From IMG/VR virus record IMGVR_UViG_3300035698_019437, positions 1 through 64,000 of that record: 64,000 bases of DNA; one strand, given 5' to 3'. Positions within the stretch are counted from its first letter, which is position 1, and every line of letters starts with the position of its first letter. This document shows, one piece after another, positions 6,427 through 12,983 of this stretch. The position numbers and the translations under genes are program-made. The DNA is from a virus. Under the pieces are notes generated by a model that was not told where the DNA came from, made no database searches, and saw nothing but the letters and a program-made list of their open reading frames with translations.

Positions 6427-6602
6427 ATACATTGCAAGACATATTGGCTTTTGTAATTTATGTTGTTATTACGTTGGTGTTATTACCATCTTTTGCATTA
6501 ATATGGCTTGTAGGACTACCTATAATTGGCTTCAACTTAGAAGATACCAGGGATTATTGGGTATCTATTTTGACATGGGAATTTATGGAGTATGCGGTAT
6601 GA
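6420..6602 (+). CDS. Small membrane protein (60 residues)
   Basis: The ATG at 6420 overlaps the end of the HNH gene by 7 nt. Residues about 9-38 form one long or two short hydrophobic segments (FVIYVVITLVLLP and FALIWLVGLPIIGF), so it probably sits in the inner membrane. The C-terminus is acidic. It overlaps the next gene by ATGA. Function unknown. Confidence 0.65.
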   Translation: MLNTLQDILAFVIYVVITLVLLPSFALIWLVGLPIIGFNLEDTRDYWVSILTWEFMEYAV

Positions 6603-7033
6603 AAACTGAAAAAGAGAAAAACACTATAGTTGTTCTGTTTGACGAACATAGAGAAATCACTGACGTTGCTGATCCTAATGATAGTTGGGACAGGGATAAT
6701 GATAGTATAGATGTAGAATTCAAAGAGTTGAGAACTGAACATCCAAAAAGAACTCCGCGAGGATGTTGGCCTCATGAAATTGAAGTTGACTTTGATCCCG
6801 AGAAATACGTTAATAAAGAATTAGGAATGGTTGTTGTTCGCTATTCCACTGGTGATACTTTTGGAAGTACTGAAGGTGCTTGGACTATAGTTGGCATTTT
6901 CACTGATTTGGTAAAAGCAGAAAAGATTGCCGTTGATATTGAAAATGATAACTATGGCAATAATAATGCTTGGCAAGGTTATTTTGAATCGCTAGAATGT
7001 GCAGATGTTAAGTACCTGACTTTAAGGAGATAA
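6599..7033 (+). CDS. Hypothetical acidic protein (144 residues)
   Basis: The start is the 4-nt overlap ATG at 6599. The N-terminal half is rich in Asp/Glu. The C-terminal half has a mixed pattern, with VVVRYSTGDTFG and WTIVGIFTDLVKAEKIAVDI, which resembles the small phage domain in which activity is displayed with a time or size annotation, but I cannot name a family. Coupled to the membrane protein before it. Confidence 0.7.
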   Translation: MKTEKEKNTIVVLFDEHREITDVADPNDSWDRDNDSIDVEFKELRTEHPKRTPRGCWPHEIEVDFDPEKYVNKELGMVVVRYSTGDTFGSTEGAWTIVGIFTDLVKAEKIAVDIENDNYGNNNAWQGYFESLECADVKYLTLRR

Positions 7034-7034
7034 G

Positions 7035-7292
7035 ATGCCTGATCCGATTAAAAGAACTATCATTTGTAAAAACTGTAATCAGAGGGTTCAAGTTACATAT
7101 TTTGAAGATATGGGACAACCAACTCATTGTCTTGATTGTGGCGATGAAGAGATGGATAAAGACAAAGCAGAGTTTGTAAAGGTTTTTATGCAGATGTCTG
7201 AAAAAGAAAGATGGAAAATGCTTGCAGAATTTATGGTTGAAGAGAAGTGTAGGATGAATTTTGCAGAATATATGAGAAAATGCAAAGCTTAA
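7035..7292 (+). CDS. Zinc-ribbon protein (85 residues)
   Basis: CKNC (residues 11-14) and CLDC (about 33-36) form a zinc ribbon, followed by a helical segment (EFVKVFMQMSEKERWKMLAE). It begins 1 nt after the previous stop, with AAGGAG ending that gene as ribosome site. Function unknown; possible role in host transcription or nucleic-acid binding is only a guess from the fold. Confidence 0.75.
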   Translation: MPDPIKRTIICKNCNQRVQVTYFEDMGQPTHCLDCGDEEMDKDKAEFVKVFMQMSEKERWKMLAEFMVEEKCRMNFAEYMRKCKA

Positions 7293-7309
7293 TTTTAATT
7301 GGAAAACAT

Positions 7310-7394
7310 GCGGGCGTGACCAGAATTGGATATTGGAGCGGTCTTCTAAATCGCCGGGCTTGACCCATTGTAGGTTCGAATCCTACCGTCCGTG
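7310..7394 (+). tRNA. Class II tRNA with Arg anticodon (TCT)
   Basis: Acceptor GCGGGCG pairs with CGTCCGT. Anticodon stem GCGGT/ATCGC carries loop CTTCTAA, anticodon TCT for AGA. The variable arm is 15 nt with a GGG/CCC stem, which is a class II feature not expected for Arg. T stem GTAGG/CCTAC is perfect. Discriminator G is compatible with Ser or Arg. It may be a Ser-type body with an Arg anticodon. Confidence 0.8.
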
Positions 7395-7398
7395 TTAT

Positions 7399-7575
7399 AT
7401 GTCAACTCCTTATAAATGTCGAAGATGTTGGTGGAGAGAAGGCAATTGTTGTTTCAACGAAGAATTCGCATTTACTAGTTTTGATAAGAAAGGTCTACGT
7501 GAAGGTGAGTTAATAGAAGAAGCAACTGTTGAAGCATGTCGCAAAAATATTGCTTCAAAAAATATACCCGCATAG
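7399..7575 (+). CDS. Cys-rich small protein (58 residues)
   Basis: The ATG lies 4 nt after the tRNA 3' end with no space for a ribosome site. The N-terminus contains CRRCWWREGNCC, suggesting metal binding. The TAG stop (7573-7575) is supplied by bases 8-10 of the next tRNA gene. The frame continues upstream through the tRNA, but an earlier start would require translating it. Confidence 0.62.
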   Translation: MSTPYKCRRCWWREGNCCFNEEFAFTSFDKKGLREGELIEEATVEACRKNIASKNIPA

Positions 7576-7677
7576 CTCAACTGGATAGAGCAACGCTCTT
7601 CTTGTTCATCCTCCGTTAGAACGGAAACAGGGTTAACAAGAAAGCGTAGGTTAGAGGTTCGAATCCTCTTGTGGGTA
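7566..7677 (+). tRNA. tRNA-Arg(TCT) with a 38-nt intervening sequence
   Basis: Acceptor ACCCGCA/TGTGGGT, D stem GCTC/GAGC, anticodon stem ACGCT/AGCGT and T stem AGAGG/CCTCT are all perfect. Between the two strands of the anticodon stem are 45 nt instead of 7. Removing 7603-7640 leaves loop CTTCTAA with anticodon TCT and a normal 74-nt tRNA. The insert's 3' end AACAAG plus AA pairs with TTCTTGTT (7599-7606), covering the anticodon. An inner TCCG/CGGA hairpin caps it. Confidence 0.85.
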
Positions 7678-7691
7678 TTTGGAGATATAAA

Positions 7692-7880
7692 ATGAAATGT
7701 CCTAACTGTGATATGGAGTTGGAACTTATAAGCGAATCTGGCGAGCATAACGGTCCCAACGGCGGGAACATCTTCGTAGCCGAAGATATGGAAACCTGTA
7801 TCGAAGAATACGACAATAACATTACAACATATAAATGTCCCTTCTGTCGTACAGGTGTATACGTATCAGAACCTAAATGA
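7692..7880 (+). CDS. Zinc-ribbon protein (62 residues)
   Basis: GGAG at 7681-7684 precedes the ATG at 7692, favouring it over an upstream codon within the tRNA end. CPNC (residues 3-6) and CPFC (about 51-54) make a zinc ribbon around a Gly/Asn/Glu-rich middle. It overlaps the next gene by ATGA. Confidence 0.78.
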   Translation: MKCPNCDMELELISESGEHNGPNGGNIFVAEDMETCIEEYDNNITTYKCPFCRTGVYVSEPK

Positions 7881-8047
7881 GTTCGACGTACAAAATCTTG
7901 TTTGTTTGTTGCAAATGTGGTTATGTAACAGAGCTAGAATTATATACCTGCGTTTCTCCTCCTAAAACATGGATATGTATGGACTGTACTCTCGAAACCA
8001 AAAGGTTTGAGGCTGGCGAATTCAATTGGCAAAATATAACCGTGTAA
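7877..8047 (+). CDS. Zinc-ribbon W-tail protein (56 residues)
   Basis: The ATG at 7877 overlaps the preceding TGA. CCKC (near residue 12) and CMDC (near 34) form the ribbon and the protein ends NWQNITV, matching the family tail. It is among the smallest members: almost only a ribbon plus the tail, suggesting these are two separable parts. Confidence 0.75.
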   Translation: MSSTYKILFVCCKCGYVTELELYTCVSPPKTWICMDCTLETKRFEAGEFNWQNITV

Positions 8048-8226
8048 AAATTAAAGACTATTGCAGATATTGCGGATTCCAGATTACTTATAAATCCTAT
8101 AGTAGCTACAATAAAGATTATAGTCTCCTGCGCGATGAAGAATCTGGAGGCATTTTTTTCGCATGCAAAATCTGTGCTTTTAAACTAGGACATACTGGAT
8201 TTGCATGGAAAAATATGACGGTATAG
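8026..8226 (+). CDS. Zinc-ribbon W-tail protein (about 60 residues)
   Basis: The frame opens at a TTG at 8026, within the previous gene's tail; no ATG or GTG exists before the first cysteines, so the start is uncertain. CRYC and CKIC form the ribbon, and the protein ends AWKNMTV. It is a paralogue of its two neighbours. Confidence 0.6.
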   Translation: MAKYNRVKIKDYCRYCGFQITYKSYSSYNKDYSLLRDEESGGIFFACKICAFKLGHTGFAWKNMTV

Positions 8227-8228
8227 AC

Positions 8229-8405
8229 ATGGGAATTAATATTTGTCATTTTTGTAAGAATCCTATAAAACATTGTAGGTTAATGACAATAGTTAAACTT
8301 AAGACAAAAACTTCGTCCGTCTGGATATGCAACAAATGTGTTTCAATCGTTGCAAAAAGTAAAGATTCGAAGTTTGTATTTGTATGGAAAGAAATCGTTT
8401 TATGA
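8229..8405 (+). CDS. Zinc-ribbon W-tail protein (58 residues)
   Basis: Two starts are possible: ATG at 8229, 2 nt after the previous stop, or ATG at 8205 inside the previous tail codon. CHFC (near residue 6) and CNKC (near 35) form a ribbon and the protein ends VWKEIVL. The tail codons TGGAAAGAAA act as a plausible ribosome site for the ATG at 8402. Confidence 0.68.
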   Translation: MGINICHFCKNPIKHCRLMTIVKLKTKTSSVWICNKCVSIVAKSKDSKFVFVWKEIVL

Positions 8406-8788
8406 AGACCAAACGTTACTACCGTGTATTCGAAGTCAAGAAAGATGCCCCACATAGCATCTTTCATGGAACTCAAGGCTCTCGGATGTTGCCACTGAAT
8501 AAGTGGATAGAAGCTGATGTCAAAGACGTAACAGACGGAAGCGGTACGAGAGTTTACAAGTCTGGCTTCCATGTGATGAAAGACTTGCAGGCGACAACCG
8601 ACTTCTTCTTGAAGATGTTCAAGAAGTTCGAGAATCGAGTGATTGTTCCAGTAACGGTTGATGAGTCGGCAGGAATCTGGCGCAAAGAAAGAGCAAGAGG
8701 CGAAGTATTTTTGGCAAAGAAGATACGAATTGACAAGAGACAATGGAAAAAACGGATATACTTAGATAGTATAAATACACGCTCGTAG
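8402..8788 (+). CDS. Hypothetical basic protein (128 residues)
   Basis: The start is the 4-nt overlap ATG at 8402. The protein reads like a small phage protein with KTKRYYRVFEV at the start, a YKSGFHVMKD segment near residue 58 and WRKERARGEVFLAKKIRI near 92, mostly beta strands with basic residues. It lacks the W-tail. Its TAG stop (8786-8788) is formed by bases 8-10 of the next tRNA. Confidence 0.75.
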   Translation: MKTKRYYRVFEVKKDAPHSIFHGTQGSRMLPLNKWIEADVKDVTDGSGTRVYKSGFHVMKDLQATTDFFLKMFKKFENRVIVPVTVDESAGIWRKERARGEVFLAKKIRIDKRQWKKRIYLDSINTRS

Positions 8789-8850
8789 TGAAATGGATAT
8801 CACGGGACGCTTCGAACGTCTCATTCTGGGTTCGATTCCTAGCGGGCGTA
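8779..8850 (+). tRNA. tRNA-Arg(TCG)
   Basis: Acceptor ACGCTCG pairs with CGGGCGT. The anticodon stem GGACG/CGTCT has loop CTTCGAA with anticodon TCG. T arm CTGGG/CCTAG with loop TTCGATT is present; discriminator A. The upstream gene ends inside its first ten bases and the next ATG is only 3 nt beyond its 3' end. Confidence 0.88.
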
Positions 8851-8852
8851 TT

Positions 8853-9203
8853 ATGGATAATCAGATGCCAAGGCCACATGGTAGATATCTTCATATCTAC
8901 GACGATTACGATAGCGTATATTTTCTTGATTTTCCTTTGATAGACAATAGAGCTTGTGTGGTTGTAGATTTACATACTAGTACGGTTGAACATATCTTCT
9001 GTAGCCACATTCAAAAGCAGTATAGATATCTTTGCGTTTATCAGAATAGTATTTCTGGAGGTTTCGAGAGCATGTGGCACGAAGCATTGTCTCTAACAAC
9101 GAAATTTAATATGTTAGTTATTATAGACAGGTTCGAAGGTAGAGTAACTAAAAACGTATATGGTCATGAACTCCTGTTTGTTTGGAAAGAGATAACAATA
9201 TGA
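8853..9203 (+). CDS. W-tail family protein (116 residues)
   Basis: The ATG at 8853 lies 2 nt past the tRNA discriminator, leaving no leader after tRNA processing. The frame also continues upstream through the tRNA, but translating the tRNA is unlikely. The body is beta-rich (RYLHIYDDYDSVYFLDF near residues 11-27) and it ends VWKEITI. The TGA overlaps the next ATG. Confidence 0.7.
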   Translation: MDNQMPRPHGRYLHIYDDYDSVYFLDFPLIDNRACVVVDLHTSTVEHIFCSHIQKQYRYLCVYQNSISGGFESMWHEALSLTTKFNMLVIIDRFEGRVTKNVYGHELLFVWKEITI

Positions 9204-9727
9204 TGGAAATAGAAATCAAGATTCAGATTGGCGAGTTTGTTGAGATTGAAAAGATTGTTGAAGAGCATGCGTCTGTATGTCGTTCTGACTCTTACATAGA
9301 AGATATTTATTTTGACAACGGGACTTTAGCAGATCAAAGGAAATGTCTTCGTATTAGAAATGTAACAGGCAAATTCTGGGATGGGTTTTCTGTTCTGTCT
9401 TGCAAAGGTCCACCGTCAACAGAAGATGGTATCAAAAGCAGAAAAGAAACAGAAATTCCAGTACTCCCAAGAGATAAAGACGATTTCTTACATATCCTTG
9501 GAACTATGGGATTTGAAGAAACCGTACGTGTTAAAAAGCATCGTAGAGAATATACCTATGAATATTGCACAGTCTGCTTAGATGAAGTAGAGGGACTTGG
9601 GAATTTCATAGAGATAGAAGGAAACAGTATAGAAGAAGTTAATAAAGCAAAAGAAGTTCTTATTCCTAAAGATGATTTTGTTTGGGTAGTTGAAAGAAGC
9701 TATCCGGAATTGATGATGGAGAAATGA
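9200..9727 (+). CDS. CYTH-domain protein (adenylate cyclase CyaB / thiamine triphosphatase type)
   Basis: The start at 9200 overlaps the preceding stop. EIEIK at residues 3-7 is the ExExK signature of the CYTH superfamily, which hydrolyses or cyclises triphosphates with metal ions in a beta-tunnel. Further hallmarks are a YFDNG segment (near 36), LRIRN (near 51), RKETEI (near 76) and FIEIEG (near 136). The length fits family members. The substrate cannot be told; triphosphate hydrolysis on a nucleotide or RNA end are options. Confidence 0.85.
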   Translation: MMEIEIKIQIGEFVEIEKIVEEHASVCRSDSYIEDIYFDNGTLADQRKCLRIRNVTGKFWDGFSVLSCKGPPSTEDGIKSRKETEIPVLPRDKDDFLHILGTMGFEETVRVKKHRREYTYEYCTVCLDEVEGLGNFIEIEGNSIEEVNKAKEVLIPKDDFVWVVERSYPELMMEK

Positions 9728-10032
9728 AAAGATATTACGTAATAGCTCCGCCAGATATAGCATGGGAATCGGATTGTGTTGATGCTGCTGATAGATGCCA
9801 TGCTTGGATGATTATAGATACTGAAGAAGAGACAGTACTTGAACTCAAATATCTGCCGAATCGGCCGGGGAGTAGATATTTTTGTATTAAGAATGACAGA
9901 TTCTGCTGGCGTTCATCAGTAAGTACAGTAAATCAACATCTGTTACCTTATGATTTTATCTTTGATTTTAATGATAGCATTGTTGTAAAAAACAATAGGA
10001 AATACTTATCATGGAAAACGATAAAGATATAG
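9724..10032 (+). CDS. W-tail family protein (102 residues)
   Basis: It is coupled to the CYTH gene by an ATGA overlap and a GGAG box at 9719-9722 region. The body is beta-rich with several Trp and Cys residues and an acidic ending. It ends SWKTIKI, with TAG as stop. No other domain is recognised. Confidence 0.75.
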   Translation: MKRYYVIAPPDIAWESDCVDAADRCHAWMIIDTEEETVLELKYLPNRPGSRYFCIKNDRFCWRSSVSTVNQHLLPYDFIFDFNDSIVVKNNRKYLSWKTIKI

Positions 10033-10301
10033 AATTTGCTCCGCAAGATAGAATCAACTATCTTGAACCGTATATCAAAACGGTTTTAGAAGCTGTTGGT
10101 CACCCAGAGGCTTGGGTAAGCGATGAATCTAAAATGCATGATTTCATGGATATCTTCAATTGGATAAGAGATGAAAATGATTATCCGATAGGGTTAACAG
10201 AAGAAGGAAAGAAGTGGCATGCTGATGTAAAAGAAACTCTAGGGATAGATTTCGAATTAAATGAGTTGGTTTGGGAAGTAGCTAAAAGGCTTGCAACATG
10301 A
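10011..10301 (+). CDS. Hypothetical protein (96 residues)
   Basis: The ATG lies within the Trp codon region of the upstream tail, giving a 22-nt overlap; no later start exists before residue 41. The protein is acidic, with a helical pattern (YLEPYIKTVLEAVG near 14-27, FMDIFNWIRDE near 45-55, GLTEEGKKWHADV near 61-73). Function unknown. It overlaps the next gene by ATGA. Confidence 0.7.
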   Translation: MENDKDIEFAPQDRINYLEPYIKTVLEAVGHPEAWVSDESKMHDFMDIFNWIRDENDYPIGLTEEGKKWHADVKETLGIDFELNELVWEVAKRLAT

Positions 10302-10471
10302 AAAAAGGCAAGATGTCTGAAGAAGAATGGCACGATGAGCTTGACGGCTTTAGAATAGATTTCTTGTATAGCTGTCTTAAAGATCACAGAGTACCTACTG
10401 TCATTATGCCAGATTTAATAAGCTACTTAAGTCTTAGAAAAGAATTTTGCTGGATCGACATAATCAAATAA
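10298..10471 (+). CDS. Small W-tail protein (57 residues)
   Basis: The ATG at 10298 overlaps the previous TGA. The protein is helical and charged and ends CWIDIIK, with Trp at -6 and Ile at -3. No gene overlaps its TAA stop, so it keeps the tail without a coupled downstream start. Confidence 0.7.
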   Translation: MKKGKMSEEEWHDELDGFRIDFLYSCLKDHRVPTVIMPDLISYLSLRKEFCWIDIIK

Positions 10472-10477
10472 ACCCAT

Positions 10478-10681
10478 ATGGAAGAAAAAGGCACAATAAA
10501 AGTAGATAATCTGGTTAAACAGACGATTCATGTTGTCGATATTATAGATACAACGTTCAATGATGCGATGCAGAAGGCGATAGAACATCAAGAGCCAGGT
10601 TGCATAGTTGTCATTGAAGGAGAAAATTTTAAAATTAAACTAGACAATGGCAAATTTTATGGTATATATAAACGTAAGTAA
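10478..10681 (+). CDS. Hypothetical protein (67 residues)
   Basis: The ATG follows the previous stop by 6 nt. The protein is of mixed alpha/beta composition, with FNDAMQKAIEHQEPG near 28-42 and a strand-rich end (CIVVIEGENFKIKL). It ends 2 nt before tRNA-Gly. No domain is recognised. Confidence 0.68.
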   Translation: MEEKGTIKVDNLVKQTIHVVDIIDTTFNDAMQKAIEHQEPGCIVVIEGENFKIKLDNGKFYGIYKRK

Positions 10682-10683
10682 TC

Positions 10684-10757
10684 GCGCCGTTGGTGTTTAA
10701 CGGCTAGCACGTCAGCCTTCCAAGCTGAAAGTACCAGTTCGAATCTGGTACGGCGCT
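10684..10757 (+). tRNA. tRNA-Gly(TCC)
   Basis: Acceptor GCGCCGT pairs with ACGGCGC. Anticodon stem TCAGC/GCTGA carries loop CTTCCAA with anticodon TCC. T stem ACCAG/CTGGT with loop TTCGAAT is perfect. The discriminator is T. The next ATG is 5 nt beyond the 3' end. Confidence 0.93.
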
Positions 10758-10762
10758 TTAAA

Positions 10763-10969
10763 ATGTGGTATGTGTATTATATTCTGATTGGGTTGTTTTG
10801 CGGTCTTCTTTCTTATCTATTCGATAAAGAAGATTCTCCGGGTGAAAGAAGAGTATCTATCCTATTCTCTATTTTTGGATGGCCGGTGATTCTTTTTGCC
10901 ATTATATTTATGCTAACTATAGCTTTCTTTATAAGAATTTTCGAAGAATTCAAAGTATATTGGTCTTAA
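10763..10969 (+). CDS. Small membrane protein, two transmembrane segments (68 residues)
   Basis: Residues 3-20 and about 33-57 are strongly hydrophobic, separated by a charged loop (FDKEDSPGERR). The protein is therefore likely an inner-membrane protein with a hairpin topology. The ATG is 5 nt from the tRNA end, with no ribosome site visible. Function unknown; superinfection exclusion or lysis accessory roles are common for such proteins but not shown. Confidence 0.7.
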   Translation: MWYVYYILIGLFCGLLSYLFDKEDSPGERRVSILFSIFGWPVILFAIIFMLTIAFFIRIFEEFKVYWS

Positions 10970-10972
10970 AAC

Positions 10973-11215
10973 ATGCCATCTAAAGAATACATCCAAAGAA
11001 TCAGAGACAGATTCCAAAGAAAAGTAATGGCTTATCCTGAGCCTATTATTACGCATCATGGGGATTGCGAAATTTATCGCACAGATGCACCTGTATGCAA
11101 CTGTGGACTTTTGCATGATTTACTACCGATAGAAGAAGCTGAAATGTTGTATCCTGATTTTGTAAAAGATTTGGATAAGCACTATGCTACAATAGACAAG
11201 GCTTCTGATAGATAG
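10973..11215 (+). CDS. Hypothetical protein (80 residues)
   Basis: It starts 3 nt after the previous stop. Contains HHGDCEIYRTDAPVCNCGLLHDL in its middle (quoted as HHGDCEIY and VCNCGLLHDL), with His and Cys that could bind metal. I recall similar short phage proteins with a CxCGxxHD ending but know no function. It converges with the minus-strand fibre gene, 6 nt apart, with no terminator seen. Confidence 0.7.
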   Translation: MPSKEYIQRIRDRFQRKVMAYPEPIITHHGDCEIYRTDAPVCNCGLLHDLLPIEEAEMLYPDFVKDLDKHYATIDKASDR

Positions 11216-11221
11216 TTTATT

Positions 11222-12391
11222 TTATAGTCCTTCTTCTTCTCTACGCCATTCCTTGCCAGTAACTAGACCTTTGAATTGAAGAAGTCCAGATAGGTCGTCA
11301 TTTATGATTAATCTAAGCTCGTCGGCATCTTCAGATTTTAGTACGATAGGCTCTGTAAATGTGCTAACAAGTTTAAGATAAGTGTTTGTGCCATCACATA
11401 CCACGCTGTCAATAGTTGCATCTGCCCCATTAAGGACATCTCCCAGACTATGGATAACACTTGCTTGTTTAACGATATTATCCTGTACCCTCTGATATGT
11501 TACGCCGTTACCTAGATAATCTGCACCAAGCAGTTTGTCATATGATAATCCAGGTGCTGTGCCATCAGCAACACTTATGTCGAGAATATCTGCAAGAGTC
11601 CAGACCAGTTTATACACATAATACCAAGTTCCTTTTGCTGGTTTAATAGTAAATGTAGTAGGATCATCTCCAACCTGTTGTATCTCAACATAATCCAAAT
11701 AGAAATTGATGTTTTTATCTAATAGTGTTATTCGCAAACCGTCAAATGTACTAGGCAATCCTGCTATTCCAAGATCAGATAATGATATACTAAATTGTTG
11801 CCATGTATTCAGACTTCCTACATCTATGTAATTACCTATGGCAACTGAATTCCCAAGTGTTGTCAATGCTCCAACATCCCACCCCTGGAGTGTCAACCCC
11901 TTGTTTTTCCATTTTGTGAGATAAATCCATCCTGTCACAGTGGTATAGCCGGTTAAATCTAGATCACCACCTCTAGCGAATTGCATAACATCATTTTTAT
12001 CGGCACTCACTGTCTCAACCGACCTAGCAGAAACTGTAATGTCTGCTACTGCTCCTGTAGTCGTTAAATTATCAATGTCGTATCCAACATCTGCTATAAT
12101 AGTTACTACAGCAGCCGTTGCAGATGCTGAAACACCGGTGATACCATCGAGAGCAGTAGCGATATTTGTAGCACAGACATCGTTAGTGGCTGCACCTGGA
12201 CCTACCCAATCCCCTGGCTCGCTTTTAGTAGTCGCAGAGCCGTTAATCGATATTACAATATCATCTCCACCAAGGTCGTCTTTATCGAGAACGGTAATGG
12301 TAGCTTCTTTCGCGTGTGTATTTGCATCATTAAAAGTAAAATCTGTACCAACAATGGATGATGCCGTCCACTGTTTCTGATTCGTAACCAT
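11222..12391 (-). CDS. Fibre-type protein, downstream part of a frameshifted gene
   Basis: This minus-strand frame begins inside the 3' end of the upstream frame (12330-12902) and codes for 389 residues. The content is typical of phage fibres: Ala/Thr/Asp/Gly-rich strands, a jelly-roll-like segment (NINFYLDYVEIQQVG near residues 227-241), and repetitive short strands, ending REEEGL. It is probably the C-terminal receptor- or carbohydrate-binding part of one gene of about 570 residues. Confidence 0.7.
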   Translation of the reverse strand: MVTNQKQWTASSIVGTDFTFNDANTHAKEATITVLDKDDLGGDDIVISINGSATTKSEPGDWVGPGAATNDVCATNIATALDGITGVSASATAAVVTIIADVGYDIDNLTTTGAVADITVSARSVETVSADKNDVMQFARGGDLDLTGYTTVTGWIYLTKWKNKGLTLQGWDVGALTTLGNSVAIGNYIDVGSLNTWQQFSISLSDLGIAGLPSTFDGLRITLLDKNINFYLDYVEIQQVGDDPTTFTIKPAKGTWYYVYKLVWTLADILDISVADGTAPGLSYDKLLGADYLGNGVTYQRVQDNIVKQASVIHSLGDVLNGADATIDSVVCDGTNTYLKLVSTFTEPIVLKSEDADELRLIINDDLSGLLQFKGLVTGKEWRREEEGL

Positions 12392-12902
12392 CTAATATAA
12401 CAGAATTAGCAGATGCGTCTGTTTTTTTGATATAATAGTACTTACCTTCATATTCTGATGCTTCTGGTAAATTAATTGTAACGTCGCCGCCAGATGCATT
12501 TACTAAAATTACGTCTTCTTGATCTGGTGTATAATCAACAGATGTTGAAGATGAAACATATACATTGGCTTCATCCGTAATAAGAGCATTTACTTCTGAC
12601 TTTGTATAATAGTTGTCAAGTTGATCATCTTTTGTTAAGACTACGCCAGTATCTGCATCTTTTTTATTGAATTTCTTTCTTTTGCTGTCTTTTTTACGTG
12701 TGAATTTCAGCCATCCTCGTCGCAAAAGGGATGCCAGATTCTTAGATTGTGATGCTTTTTGCTGCGTTGTAAATAGCAACAAGTCTATAGACTGCCCCGA
12801 TGCTATAGTAGGAATATTCAAGTCACCTATACTTAGTTCTTGACTTGTAGTATTTTTGACTATATATTGTTCTCTCTGGTTTTGGTCTGTACGGATAGCC
12901 AT
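12330..12902 (-). CDS. Fibre-type protein, N-terminal part with shared attachment domain
   Basis: Residues about 13-72 (YIVKNTTSQELSIGDLNI through LASLLRRGWLKFTRKK) match the N-terminus of the glycosyltransferase at 15736 and of the protein at 49789. A basic linker, a NYYTKSEVNALI tail-fibre motif (near 98-109) and a strand-rich segment follow. The frame then ends at 12330 in an atypical aromatic tail, while the other frame carries on the fibre. A one-base shift between 12330 and 12391 joins them. Confidence 0.75.
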   Translation of the reverse strand: MAIRTDQNQREQYIVKNTTSQELSIGDLNIPTIASGQSIDLLLFTTQQKASQSKNLASLLRRGWLKFTRKKDSKRKKFNKKDADTGVVLTKDDQLDNYYTKSEVNALITDEANVYVSSSTSVDYTPDQEDVILVNASGGDVTINLPEASEYEGKYYYIKKTDASANSVILDGYESETVDGIIHCWYRFYF

Positions 12903-12983
12903 ATTGATATAGTTACGTCATTAAACTTATTTTCCTTGAAAATTTGTAGAAAGATATTGACGATTTATAGAGTATAGAATTAT

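Noticed and set aside
7410-7822. Minus-strand frames over the tRNA with insertion
   Set aside because: They cross the tRNA genes and zinc-ribbon genes on the other strand and have no ribosome site.
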